NCBI GenBank assembly: GCA_027186245.1
Contig: CP114484.1
Coordinates: 2,244,501-2,308,500 of the forward strand
Direction: 5' to 3'
DNA length: 64,000 bases
Source of the DNA: Coriaria nepalensis
Taxonomy: Eukaryota > Streptophyta > Magnoliopsida > Cucurbitales > Coriariaceae
Part shown: piece after piece, positions 1 to 11,993 of the stretch
Numbering within the stretch: the first letter of the stretch is position 1
How the letters are laid out: each line of letters starts with the position of its first letter
The notes under the pieces: generated by a model
Told to the model about the DNA's origin: nothing
Seen by the model: the letters and a program-made list of their open reading frames with translations, nothing else
Databases searched by the model: none
Position numbers and translations under genes: made by a program

Positions 1-3000
1 AGATCCAACACTTTGTGCACCGGCATCGAACCCATCACAGTTTGTGGTTACTCTGCAACCATACTTAAAGAGTCAGGTTATTAACTAATTTATCATTTCA
101 GAATCAGATTATTAACTAAATTATCATTACATTCTCTCACATAACAGTTGGTATTACTTAATGGTAATAATAGGTTGTTGTTTTGTCTACTTACAGCATA
201 TATATATATGTTTTTGGATGTGATTGTAAGAGTTGTATAATTCCCTACTTCTTGGAGGTCTTAGAATGAGGAAGGTAATTTTGAGATAAAACCAAGTGAA
301 GGAAAAAAAATGAAAAAATTACTGTAAAATAAAGGGTTAGCAGAACCAAATATAGACAACATGGAGATGAGTTGAACTAGGGGGGGAACGATCAGTGTTG
401 CAACCATTTCTGCTCTGACGATGAAGGAAGAAAAAACATTGGTGCTCTTTAACTTGCTTCTGTATGCTTACAGGCGGATAATCGAGCGGTTGCTAAGTTA
501 CTGGAGAGTATTGTATTTATAATTGATGCAGTAATTCCTTTGCTTCGGAAGTTACCTCCAAGTGTTGTTGATGACCTTGAGCAAGACTTGAAGCACATGA
601 TTGTTCGACATTCCCTCTTGACTGTTGTCCATGCATGCATCAGGTATTTTCACCTTCTTTTTTCTTCTTCTGTTTGTGTGAATACAAATTTCTTTACTAT
701 AAAGTCACACTTTACCACATTATTCTAATTTTCTTAAAAGGTGGACAATGTCTCCCCCCCCCCCCCCCTCTCCCCAACAGGCTCATTTTTATTTTAGATT
801 AGATAATTTTTCCACTCAAATCACAGGTGCCTATGCTCATTGAGTAAAGTAGCAGGGAGAGGGACAATTGTGATTGAGTATCTTATTCAGGTGTGCTTCA
901 AATGCTTGGATGCTCAGGGGGCTGATAACAAGCAGGTTGGTTGTATAGTAGAGTCTGGCAATTTCAGTGACATATATTACTCGTGAGAAATGCAGAGTTT
1001 TTCACAAGGGTGAAGGCTTGGTACTTCCAAGATTTTTTCAATAATCTTCCAGATGACAAAACTCATCGTAGGATGCATATTGCTATTTCTATATTCCAGA
1101 AAGTGTGCTTTTGAATCTAGAAAGTCTTGGATGCTATTTCTATTTTCCATTATTGGATTGACCCATGTGGGATAAATATATTACCTCATATTGTTTGGTT
1201 TATGCTAATTGCAGCAAGTAGGGCGCTCTCTCTTCTGTCTGGGATTACTTATCCGTTATGGGTATTCTTTGCTGGGCAACTCCAGTATTGATGGTGTAAG
1301 CAGTATCAGTTTGTTTAAAAAATACTTTCTGGTGGATGATTATATCATAAGGGTTAGAGCATTGCAGGTATCCTGTCCCATTTCTCTCTTCATGTATTTT
1401 GTAAGGCCTGGTTTTGTTTGGCATGTTTTAATGCTCCCATATAAACAGGCCTTGGGATACATACTCGTTGCTAAGCCTGAATATATGCTGGAAAAAGATG
1501 TTGGAAAAATATTAGTGGAGACTTTATCTTCTGGTTCGGATGTTCGTCTCAAGGTAGTTGAACTTTTTTCTGTGGTTGTCTCAAGTTTTTCTTCGTGTAT
1601 GCTAAACCATTCTGTTTTGCAGATGCAAGCATTGCAGAACATATATGAATATCTTGTTGATTCTGAAAGTCAGATGGGAACTGATAATGCGGTTGATAAT
1701 TCTGTTCAACATTCTGGAGAAGGAGGTCAATCTGTACCTGTTGCTGCTGGTGCAGGAGATACTAATATCTGTGGGGGTATAGTTCAGTTGTACTGGGATA
1801 ATATTCTGGGAAGATGTTTAGATTCAAATGAACAAGTTCGCCAATCATCGCTCAAGGTAAGAATTTAGATACCCTACTTATCCTGGATTGTGAACCATGA
1901 TAATTATACTTTTTATTTTTGGCCAAATCCTGGATTTATACTTTATTGTTGCAGATTGTGGAAATTGTGCTCCGCCAAGGTCTTGTTCATCCTATTACTT
2001 GTGTTCCATATCTTATAGCACTTGAGACGGATCCGCTGGAGGTCAACTCAAAGCTAGCTCATCAATTGTTGATGAACATGAATGAGAAGTATTGTTTTCT
2101 GCTTAGCCTCTTACCTATTCTTTCCTAATCACTCTAGGTATCACGAGGATAATCGAAGTGTCTTGTTTCAGGTACCCAGCATTTTTTGAAAGCCGTTTGG
2201 GGGATGGCCTTCAAATGTCATTTAATTTCATACAAACAATTGGGCGTAATTCTGAAATTGCAAATCAGAAAGTCCAACCCAAGGCCAATGCCAAGGGAAG
2301 ATCTGATGTCGGCACATTGACTCAAGCAAGGCTTGGTGTTTCTCGAATTTACAAGCTTATCCGTACAAATCGAGTGTCGAGGAACAAATTCATGTCATCA
2401 ATTGTCCGGAAGTTTGATAGCCCAAGCTCCAATGATTCAGTAATCCCTTTCCTGATGTGAGTTTTCATTTTATGTGACTAGAATTTATTTTCCCACCAGC
2501 TAGTTGCATACGAAAAATGTGTTCTCTTCTCTCTCCAGGTACTGCACAGAAGTCCTTGCATTGCTACCATTTACACTACCTGATGAGCCCCTATATTTGA
2601 TTTATTCTATTAATCGAATAATGCAAGTTAGGGCTGGGAGCCTTGAAGCCAATATGAAAGCTTTGAGTTTGCATTTCTCACAAAGGAATACCCTGAAGAT
2701 ACCCCATGAGAATGGAATCAGTATACAAAAACCAGGGACTCATCCATTTCTAGTGGATTTGAATGGTACTATGCATCCAGAACAAGCTACTGATCCTGTT
2801 TTTAATCATACAAGATCAATGGACTTGAACGGGGTAGTCCAACTGGAGTCATTTGCCGAGTCTGTCTTAAATCATAGAGCCTCATGGGAGGAAAGAACAG
2901 ATGTTCCGAGTTCAGATGAGTCTTGTAGCATTTCCATAGACGACCTTGAGAAAATCCAGGTGACTTTTGATACTTGATTGATCAAAAGTGGGCTGTCTGA

Positions 3001-3759
3001 TAATGCTAGATACTTATTTGAAAGCTAACAGTTTTCTTGTGTCATCATATTCCCTATATTGTAATTAGTCAGCAAGCTTGATATTTGCATTATTTTAACT
3101 TCTTTATATATGATGATGGGCTATGCAGGCAGACAGTGTGGCGGCTATTGCATTGCAGCTTCTTTTGAAACTAAAAAGACATCTAAAAATTGTATATAGC
3201 CTGAATGATGAACGTTGTCAGGTAAGTCAAAATCAGATACTTTTACCCAGAATGAACTTAGTGTTATAAAGTCTTTCCGCATTTGAATCTATGTCATATG
3301 CTTTCTTAACCAGGCCTTTGCTCCAAATGAACCCTCTAAACCAGGAGAGATCCTCTCCAGGCAGAGTTTACCGTTTAGTGTCAGTGAAATAAGCACCACT
3401 TTGCCAACAACTTATCAAGAATTGATTCAAAGATATCAGGTAAAAATACCGGCACTTAACTTTATGGAAAGTTTATTAGATTTGATGGCTATTGAAGAAA
3501 ACCTCTCTAGACCTATATAATATCGTACCACCTTGCACCTGCTCAGGAATTCAAGACTGCTCTAAGGGAAGACGCTATAGACTACTCAACTTACACAGCA
3601 ACCATCAAGAGGAAGCGACCCACACCCCGAAAAGGGCGGAGACAAATGGGTGGGGATGAATATGATGATGATGAAGAAGAATGGAATGGTAGTGGGCTGC
3701 GGAGGCAGGTGAATAGTGGGAGGAGAGGGAGCTATACCAGAGCAAGTAGGCAACGATGA
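1..3759 (+). CDS. SCC2: Sister chromatid cohesion protein SCC2 (NIPBL/Nipped-B), C-terminal part
   Basis: SCC2 with SCC4 loads cohesin onto chromatin in the nucleus. Twelve exons are readable in one frame: <1-76, 474-643, 827-935, 1215-1367, 1449-1553, 1623-1856, 1955-2088, 2172-2456, 2539-2959, 3129-3221, 3314-3439 and 3547-3759 (TGA). They encode about 705 residues; the N-terminal part lies left of the window. The first visible exon reads [21 protein letters not shown], a signature of plant SCC2. The middle is HEAT-repeat-like ([26 protein letters not shown]) as in the NIPBL C-terminal domain. The protein ends in a basic, then acidic, tail ([12 protein letters not shown], then [10 protein letters not shown]), which suggests a nuclear, DNA-proximal end. 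All introns are GT-AG. Family call is firm; exon ends are inferred from frame and splice signals. Confidence 0.9.
753..768. repeat. Poly-C tract in SCC2 intron
   Basis: An uninterrupted run of about 15 C lies in the intron between the exons ending at 643 and starting at 827. It matches no splice element and is probably slippage-prone. Confidence 0.85.
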
Positions 3760-5099
3760 TTACTTGTAAGTATTTCATAGGTAGGCTAATTTTTGTACAT
3801 TAAATTAGGTGAAAAGGAAAAATAGAAAATAGGAATAGAAACCTGGAAACAGAAAAACGGGGGGGGGGGGGGGGGGAGCATGTTTTGGCCCTAGTTGAAG
3901 TTTCTTTTTAGGAGAAAGTATTTTTCTGTATCAGGTGTATGCAAACCCAATGCCACCACATGAGACCCATCATTCATTCGTCACTTGAGTTCCATGTACT
4001 TAGATGCAGAAGATAATTTATCACTTTTCTTGTTCTGTTTCCTCCATGCATTTTGTTTGGAAATTCCTTTTTCAAAAAAAAAAAAAAAAATTGACTTTTT
4101 TCATTTTTTGGGGGGTTAACTAGCTTTGATTAGATTGAAAAAAATTGCCTCAGGCTTAAAGTAGTTCCAAATGTTTGGTATGTACACTAGCAATATCTTC
4201 TTTGGGGGGTGTGTAAATCCACATAATTCGAAAAACATGATTTCTAATGAAAATGTTATTTTTATTACATGTATCTTATCGTAGTTATTACTAGCCACAG
4301 CAATCTCATGATGTCATAATATCTGATTGTATGTGCTAATGAATATGATGATAGCTCAAAGTAAATGCAAAAAAAGAGTGATTAATTTCCACCATATGAA
4401 TATTTGGTTTTATAAAAAATTGGTCTTTGGACATGATTATGAGAGATTTTAATTATTTAAAAGCCTAAACTAACTAACATATAAGCAATTCAATTTGGCA
4501 AAGTAAAAATAATAGTTTAAATGTTTAACCTAAACTAATTCCAAATAGAGGGACTGATGGCGGTTGATATGGTCGCAATGGCCGTTCGAGGAGGTTGTGG
4601 ACCTTGTGGCGGTGGGTGGGTTATGGGGAGAGAAATGAAAGAAAACATTATCACTGGTGGGGAAAAGTATAAAACAAATATATTTAAAAAAAGAACTTTA
4701 AAGGCGCAAGAGGAATGAAAAAGACGTTGAAACCTGTAATATATAATATATAAAAAATGTATATATATATATATATTAGAAGGGCATTAGATTGGTCTAG
4801 TGATAAATCGATTGTCTTCAACCCAACATACATAGCACGCCTCAAGAAACATAATGATCAAACTGTTTTATAAGAATCATGAATTCATGTTTAAATTCTT
4901 CACTGGAGTACAACGCAAGAACATAATTATTTATGCGGGGAAATGTTACAGGAACCGGTCCAAAATAAATAGATGAAAAACACCCCAAAGGAGCTCTCTG
5001 CGAGAATTTATCTGTATAAAGGCCAAAAAAATAACATTTCGTACTAAGAGCCGCCAGGGAGAAAAAGGTAAATGGAAAGAGCAAAGTACAAGAAAAGAT
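3760..5099. other. Convergent 3' UTR/intergenic region, SCC2 to MPP-beta
   Basis: Both flanking genes end here, SCC2 from the left and MPP-beta from the right. The region holds an 18-G run at 3859-3876, an A run near 4074-4090, a GC-richer patch at about 4550-4625 and a (TA)n tract near 4757-4775. No coding frame or RNA gene is recognisable. Confidence 0.7.
3859..3876 (+). repeat. Poly-G tract (18 G) in SCC2 3' UTR region
   Basis: Eighteen consecutive G residues lie about 100 nt after the SCC2 stop codon. In RNA this could stack into a G-quadruplex-like structure if it falls within the 3' UTR. It may also be an assembly-sensitive homopolymer. Confidence 0.85.
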
Positions 5100-7842
5100 C
5101 TAGTAACGGTTCCAGTAGGTCCTACGTCTGAACCAGTTGTAGTCCGGCAAACCCTGGATGGGCCCCATGGCAGCAATTGCAACATCCTGCCAAAAAGGGG
5201 GCAGGGAATCAAAAGATATCGTTCAATCAAACAGGATTAAAAAAAAAAAAAAATCAAATTATTTTATTTACCCTGTCGTAAATAAATCGGTTTGCAACAC
5301 GTTTGACAGTGCTTGCATCAACAGCATCAATTCTAGCAAACAGTTCCGCAAATGGTATTCTTCGGCCATATGTAAGGAGCTGAAAACAGTATGCAGAAAT
5401 AGAATCAACATCAATAAATAGTAAGAGTCATTCTTGTCAAATAATCGGAGACAGAACCTGGCGGCCAATGTCTTCAGCTACTGGACTTGTTCCATCTACG
5501 TGAAGCAATAGGGAAGATTTCAACTGTAGCAGAACAAACCAGATACTGGATATTACAACAGGAATACGAAACTATAAATCAATAAAAATGGGATTCTAGA
5601 CTTAAAGAGTGTTTTTTATTAACATGTTATGATCTTGAAGAACAATGCAGTATAATTAACTACAGGTTATTCACATCTTAGTAACGTTTATTGACATGTA
5701 AGCTTGTAGAAACCAACCTTGATTTGTAACAGTAAGTTGCATTTGGTATCACAGACAATTGGATAAGGTAGCTACCTGGTTACGAGCACGGGTGACATCA
5801 GCTTCTGAAACTCGATAAACTAATTTGGTGGTCTCATACATTATTGCATAGGCTAAATCATCCAAGCAATCAGCCTGAAAACATATAACTTTAAACATAA
5901 GATCCCAAATGCCAAGCAGAATATTTTTTTAATTAGTTGACAAGTCATTTTAATTGGTTTAATGAAGTCACCTTTGCAACAGCATAGATGCCAAATAAAC
6001 CCGTGTCCTTATAATTTGTGTTAAAAGCCATCATATTTTCTGCTATTTCATTGATACCAACTCTCTGTGCAAGTTCAGAACTGTCCATAGTTTAAAAATA
6101 ATTAGTTAAGTGCACTTAAACATAACAGGGTCTTAGGAAGGCAGTTAGATTGCTGGGGTTCAAACTCTGAAGTTAGAATAGATTGTATTTAAAGAGGGGA
6201 GAGAATTAATGGAATTACCCCATGTGCTTTCCACCTCCAGCACTTTTATTCCAGGAACCCAACATAGCCTGCATGACCATGAGAGCAATAGAGTCTGGAT
6301 CTGTCCATGATGCTCCACTAAAAGCAACAGCAAATTGTGCTAGTGGAATATCATCATCAATAATCCTAACCTGATTTGACAAGATAATGGTTAAAAGGAT
6401 GAGGAAAGGATAAGTAAAAGACTGAGAAGTGCTCTATAAGTATCTCTTCATACCTCAGAACCAGTAAATATTGCTGGCTCCTTTGCGACTAACTGTGTTG
6501 CCGTGGTTGGATCAGATGACAACTTTGTAAATTGTTTTGTCACTTGCTCAACCAAATCCTCATGCTTAATGGCCCCTGAGGCAGCAATCACCTGACAGAA
6601 AAATCATTAGAAAGAACCGTACTTACATAGAAATTGTGAATATAATATTCTCACCAGTTACAACAAGGACAACAGATGAATAAATTGAAGAAAATTAATC
6701 CTAAATGGAAACAAACTAATAAACTGAGCATGTTTCTACCTACCATTCTTGGAGCTGTGTAGTGTGTCTGAATATAACTTTGAAGGTGATTCTTGGTGAT
6801 TGTCCTGATATTCTGTGCTGGACCAAGAATAGTTCTACCCAGAGGACTATATTGGAATGCGGTTGCGTGTAAATGGTCAAAAATAACCTCTTCAGTTTGT
6901 CCCTCAACCTACAGCAGTTCCATAACATAAGCCATTCATCAAAAGGGGGGAAAAAAATGGACAGCCCATTTTCATGTGTTGGAGCAAAACCAGGAGAAAA
7001 AAATAACGAACTTATAGAATATATAACACAACACCAAAAGAAGTTCATTAGTAGCTAACTCGTTTATTACACAAATAGTAATTAGAATCTGAACTGTAAT
7101 CAGAATCTCAACTTTCCGATCAGTTGACCATATTTTAAGCAAAATAAAAAACCCATAACGAACTCAAATTGAAATTTACCTCCTCCATTTCTCTAAGAAT
7201 CACATCCCGCTCTCGCTCAATCCGGTTCTCCTCGAACTTCGAATTCTGCAAAATATCAGCCAAAATATCAAGCGCCTTGGGCACATCACTGTCCAGAACC
7301 TTAGCATAGTATGTAGTCTGCTCTCTAGAGGTATAAGCATTCAAATGCCCCCCCATATTCTCGATTTCCTCCTCTAACTGCCTTGCCGTCCTCCTCTGCG
7401 TCCCCTTGAAGATCATATGCTCGAGAAAATGCGCAGTTCCATTGGTCTCATCTGTCTCAAACCTCGACCCTGAATCAATCCAAACTCCAACGGTCGCCGT
7501 TTTGGCGGCAAGGTTAGACTCAGTAGCGACCCTGAGCCCGTTGGGGAGAGTAGTGACTCTTGTTTTTGGTGCAGATAGGATCGGACTGTGGTCAGTGAGT
7601 GTTGGATGGGGCGAACCGTGTTTGAGGAATCTAGGGTCCGAATTTCCAAGCTGCTTGAGCTTGGACTTAACTTCTTCGGCTAAACGGTCGTAGATCATGG
7701 CATCAGGTGGAGGAGGAGAGGGAGGTGTAGATGAAGAGGCGACGGCGGGAGAGGTCGATGCCGTTCGGATTGTTTGCAATAGGAAGGAGGAGGAAGGTTT
7801 GTGTGACCGGCGGGCTAAGGTTAGAAGGTGCCTGATCGCCAT
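5100..7842 (-). CDS. MPPB: Mitochondrial processing peptidase beta subunit
   Basis: Catalytic beta subunit of the matrix presequence peptidase. In plants it is also the core-1 protein of respiratory complex III. Nine exons on the minus strand: 7180-7842, 6744-6908, 6454-6591, 6219-6370, 5972-6080, 5776-5874, 5458-5523, 5272-5379 and 5100-5186. Together they give 528 residues, the usual plant length. The inverted zinc motif HFLEH is at residues 138-142, and the distal zinc-ligand Glu is at 218 in REMEE, 76 residues after the second His as in the family. Residues 1 to about 47 are rich in Arg, Ser and Ala with a Pro run and look like a mitochondrial presequence. The C-terminus reads [10 protein letters not shown]. 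The ATG at 7842 is chosen because an upstream in-frame extension has no family resemblance. It is divergent from eS19, 460 bp between start codons. Confidence 0.95.
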
Positions 7843-8302
7843 GATTGAGGTGCTCTGTAGGTTTCTAGGGTTTGAGGTGAGAGAGAAGAAAGGGGTTGTG
7901 GTGGGAGAGAGAAGGGAGAAAGGTTGAGACTGGTGTGGATGAAAACGGGAAAGTGGAAAGGCGTAAACTATAATTTTATATATTTCATGGTACAAATCCA
8001 AATTATTGGAAGTTACGAGATAAAAATTACAGAATTCACAAAGGTAAAAGGCCCACAAAAAATCTAAAAGGCCTAGGCTTCTAGTAAACGCCCAGTAAGG
8101 GTATAGGACTGTTAGGCAAAGTAGGAACCCTAACTGGGCCTGGTGACATAAAGTTAAATCCTACCCGACCCGAAATCGTCAACTTTGATCCCAGTGCTGC
8201 GTATATAAAGACAGAAGAAGAAGATTCAGAAACCCTAGAGGGAGCGCACTTTCATCGTCTCCTTGCAAAGAGAGCTCTCGCAACCTCTGTGCTTCAACGA
8301 CA
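7843..8302. promoter_or_regulatory. Shared divergent promoter, MPP-beta / eS19
   Basis: Only 460 bp separate the two start codons. The interval has GGCCCA (site II type) at 8050-8055, TGGGCC at 8135-8140, telo-box-like AACCCTAA at 8126-8133, a TATA box TATATAAA at 8212-8219 and telo box AAACCCTAG at 8230-8238. Site II plus telo box is the known plant signature for ribosomal-protein and mitochondrial housekeeping genes, which suits both neighbours. The TATA box points toward eS19. Motif positions are read directly; the shared function is inferred. Confidence 0.75.
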
Positions 8303-9899
8303 ATGGCGACTGCAAGGACTTTGAAAGACGTCTCCCCACATGAGTTCGTCAAGGCTTATTCAGCTCATCTCAAGAGATCTGGAAAGGTATATATATACCT
8401 TTCGTTCTCCTAGCTACTGTTTCGTTCTCCTAGGTATATATAACGGTGTAGAGAAAGAAAGAAAGCTAGATCTTCTGATACTAATTGTCAAAACTGATAA
8501 TTGAGCTTTCATTGTTTCGCCTGCTGCCTTGAACTTTTTTGACAGTGCTCGAGTCATGATAGGTTTCGAGATCTCGTTATTTGAATGTCGTGTTTAGTCT
8601 ATAGTTTTATATTGTTCACTTTATGAAGTTATACGCTTGAACCATTTCATTTACATCTCTGTAACGATTCGCGTGTTCAATTGTTTAGTATTCTGCCTGT
8701 TTGATTTCATTTGTACAGTGTTAGTTGTGACCTTAATAATATTACGAATCTCTCTTACTGGATGACTAGAAGGCTTTAAATTTTAATTCCCTCGATCATC
8801 ATTAGATTGGTTAAGTGACTGCAAAGTTTATTATAGGCTCTCTGTATTATTCATCTGGGCCTGCGTCAAACTTGCAGTTTTGTTGTTTTGATTGTTTTTT
8901 CATTGGAGTTTGATGAGAAAGATGAGTTGAAATACGAGGTTTTTTTTTTCTTCCTTTCTTCTAAGGGTTTTGAATTAGCTTGGTTATGGGTTTTAGAATA
9001 TTCTGTGAGGCAAATTATTTTACTGGAGTATGCAATCAATATTCATAGGTATTCTGTATGACAGGTCGAGCTTCCTGAATGGACTGACATAGTCAAGACT
9101 GCTAAATTCAAGGAGCTGGCTCCGTACGATCCTGATTGGTATTACATTAGAGCTGGTTAGTATTCTCATTACTACTTTCTTGAGTTTTGAACCGAGCATG
9201 GATATCAATTGATACTTGCTTGAGTTTTGAACCGTGCATGGATATCAATTGACAATGTGTTTTCCAATGCTTAGGTGATTATATACTTACTTTTTTCAAA
9301 CTTGTGCAGCCTCCATGGCAAGGAAGATCTACTTGAGGGGAGGCCTTGGTGTTGGAGCTTTTCAAAGGATATATGGTGGCAACCAGAGGAATGGAAGCCG
9401 CCCACGCCATTTCTGCAAGAGCAGCGGTGCTGTTGCTCGCCACATTCTACAACAATTGGAAAAAATGGACATTGTCGAAGTAGATACCCGGGGGTAAGTT
9501 CAAGATTCAATGAGATTTTTATCTTATGTTAATTCTGTTACCAAAACTAATTGGATGCTATGTGGAGTATTTGGATGAGGTTGGGCTTGTTGTGATTTTT
9601 CAAATTCAAATGATTGGCAGGTGGATTTAGTCAATTTGAAGTCTGTAATTTTCTATTTCTCTCGTTCTTTCAAGATTATCTTTTATGTTTTATCCTATCC
9701 AGGCTTCCCTTTGATATGCATATTCACCTCTATACTCTAGTCTCGCACTCCTCTTTAGCATGATTTATCAGATTGGCTGTTCTCTTCACACTTGAAACCT
9801 TTTTCTGATTTGGATTCTGTAAACAGTGGCAGGAAAATCACTTCAAGTGGTCAACGGGATCTGGATCAAGTTGCTGGGCGGATCGTTATCGCACCCTGA
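8303..9899 (+). CDS. RPS19: 40S ribosomal protein S19 (eS19)
   Basis: Small-subunit cytosolic ribosomal protein needed for 18S rRNA maturation and 40S assembly. Four exons, 8303-8386, 9065-9155, 9310-9493 and 9827-9899 (TGA), give exactly 143 residues, the normal plant eS19 length. Diagnostic stretches are [19 protein letters not shown] at the N-terminus, [30 protein letters not shown] in the middle and [15 protein letters not shown] near the end. The long first intron (8387-9064) is typical of plant ribosomal-protein genes. The promoter carries telo boxes and site II elements. Confidence 0.97.
8400..8433 (+). repeat. Short direct repeat at the start of eS19 intron 1
   Basis: The 14-mer TTTCGTTCTCCTAG occurs at 8400-8413 and again at 8420-8433. 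The pair is flanked by GGTATATATATACC on the left and GGTATATATA on the right, so the block can also pair on itself. It lies just inside the 5' splice site. Confidence 0.8.
9175..9254 (+). repeat. 40-bp tandem duplication in eS19 intron 2
   Basis: A roughly 40-bp unit containing TGAGTTTTGAACCG and CATGGATATCAATTGA is present twice in tandem, at about 9175-9214 and 9215-9254, with one or two substitutions. It occupies most of the short intron between 9155 and 9310. Confidence 0.8.
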
Positions 9900-11170
9900 T
9901 CACAACGGCAATTATTGTCAATTACATGGTCGCCTTGTTTTGAGATTTTCTTCTTCTACTTTGTCTGAAAATGTAGCAACAATTATTTATATGTTTAAGA
10001 AAGTTTTGTTACAAGACTTTTGGGAGCACTTTTAAGGTGAAAATTGCTTATTCTTCTACTCTACTCGTTTTTAGAAGTTTGGACAAATTGGTTTCTACTC
10101 GAGTCATCTTATGCATTTTCTTGCCTGTTGTATCTCTTATTGTTTCTTACATGGATGCCTCTTTTTCTTCCCTCATACCCTGCTTGAATGTGGAAATTGC
10201 TGCCTATAATTAGGGAGATTCTTCCATCTGGTTTACCTTAGAAATGTTGATCAGGAGTATTTTTTTTTAAAAGAAGTTAGCTATTTATAAGGAATTTGTT
10301 TTTGTAAATAAGATTCAAAAAGAAATTAAAAGCAAATTACAAAGTGAGGCCAAACCAGATATGTGTATATAGCAAGCACTATTGGTAGCTCAGCTAGCTC
10401 TTTTAGAAATTGCAATCAAACTCTTATAACACTTTTTATTTGTCTAACCACGCATATCTGTTCAAGTTGGTTGCTGTGTCTCCCTCATGTTTTGGAGATG
10501 CCAAACTGGTGGGGCATCACTACTTAAGAATCAATCATCAACTAAGATGTGTTCTCTAAGTTTCTGTGACAACTTCCATTCATAATAATATTATCTTTTC
10601 ATTCTTATTCCTAAAAGTGTCTTTTAGACCATTTACACCTTTTTGAATCCTGAAGCAAGTCCTTTTCTTGGTGTTCAAGTCTCCTCCTCCTAAACCATAC
10701 TAACAAAAGTGGGTACATTTAATTTTAATAGTTCTACTAAATCAACTGTCCTAAGCGACCCAGAAGCTAAAATATAATTTGTCACCATTAATGAGTTTGA
10801 TTAAAAAGGAAATAATTTATAATATAAGAAAAGTAAAATAAAATTACCTTGCCAAATTAAATTTAAATAAAAAATATTTAAATTAATTTATAATATCTTA
10901 ATTATTAACACGATTAAATTTTCATTCACGGATCAGTTTTCAGACCTGACGCTATAGAAGAATAAAATCACATATACAATATACATGCACAACGTTTATT
11001 TTAAATGTAAACCGAATTTACATTTCTACCCTTTTCCAAACGTCGACACTTGAGAGGTCCACATCACCAGCTATCTGAAGGGCAGAACCGAAATTTAATT
11101 AATGATTTGTGTGCAATCTCGTCTTTTCGGAGCTTAAAAGAGGGTAAATTTCGGACGTGGGTTTCAGTCT
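9900..11170. other. Intergenic region, eS19 to UGD
   Basis: Contains the eS19 3' UTR (about 9900-10060), then AT-rich sequence without a convincing reading frame, repeat family or RNA gene. The final 150 bp form the UGD core promoter. Confidence 0.6.
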
Positions 11171-11176
11171 GTTCAG

Positions 11177-11183
11177 TATATAA
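11177..11183 (+). promoter_or_regulatory. TATA box of UGD
   Basis: TATATAA lies about 95 bp before the presumed 5' splice site at 11278 and ahead of a pyrimidine-rich CTCTCTCTCC leader. The position fits a transcription start near 11210. Confidence 0.6.
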
Positions 11184-11277
11184 TCCGATTCAGAGACTCC
11201 ATTTCCCCTCGCATTGCAGTACTTTTCAGTTTCACGCTCTCTCTCTCCTCCTCTGAAACAGAGACCGGATTCGGAAG

Positions 11278-11971
11278 GTAACTGAAAATCTCATTTCTAT
11301 CTTCCCACTTTTCCGTCGAATTATGTTATTATGCTGTGTTTGTTTCTGATCTGACCTTGGGTTTAATTTGTTTTCTTTTTCTTTTCTTTCTCCCTGTTTC
11401 GTTCATGAGATTTTGGAGTCGGTGATCTGTTTATCTTGATGAGCTTTTTAGTAATTCGATCTGTTTCGAATGTTTAATTTTCGTGGTTCTTATGTTGAAT
11501 TCAATGTAAGACTGATGATTCTTGTGTTGTGAATGGAAATCGAGCTAGTTGACAATGGATCTGGTAGATTTTATCAATTCAATGTCATCACATATATATG
11601 AATCTGTATCTTCTGCATTTTCTTAGCTAAATTGCTCTCGATCTGAAGCATTCTTATTTGTTATTGAGTGATAAAGATGTAGAGCTATTCACTCTTGAAA
11701 ATTGAAATGATTATAGTTCTGTCATAACATGGATCCTTAGTCTATGTAGATCACCCTACACAGCCTTGATTAGCTTAGATCTGGAAAACTAAAATTCAGT
11801 TTCAATTTCAATTATGCAATATATTATATTGAATCTAGCATTAGAGTTACTGCATCTTTCAACTTGAACCTACATAATTTTCTAGAGGATCAGTTATGTA
11901 AAAAGGAAGATGATCTGGATCTGGAAATAATCTGGCTGATTTCAATTTTTTTTTCCTTCTTATTATTCCAG
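11278..11971 (+). other. 5' UTR intron of UGD
   Basis: A donor (GGAAG|GTAACT) at 11278 and a strong acceptor after a T-rich tract (TTATTCCAG|GTCCTAC) at 11971 bracket 694 bp of AT-rich sequence. The coding ATG lies 23 nt into the next exon. Plant UGD genes usually have an intronless CDS and a leader intron, which often raises expression. Inferred from splice signals only. Confidence 0.75.
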
Positions 11972-11993
11972 GTCCTACATTGAGCAGAGAGAA

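Noticed and set aside
7406..7927. Plus-strand open frames over the first MPP-beta exon
   Set aside because: They are shadows of the GC-richer MPP-beta exon 1 on the other strand and have no family resemblance.
8387..9064. Intronic box C/D snoRNA in eS19 intron 1
   Set aside because: Loose TGATGA and CTGA strings are present but no pair with a proper C box and terminal stem was found.
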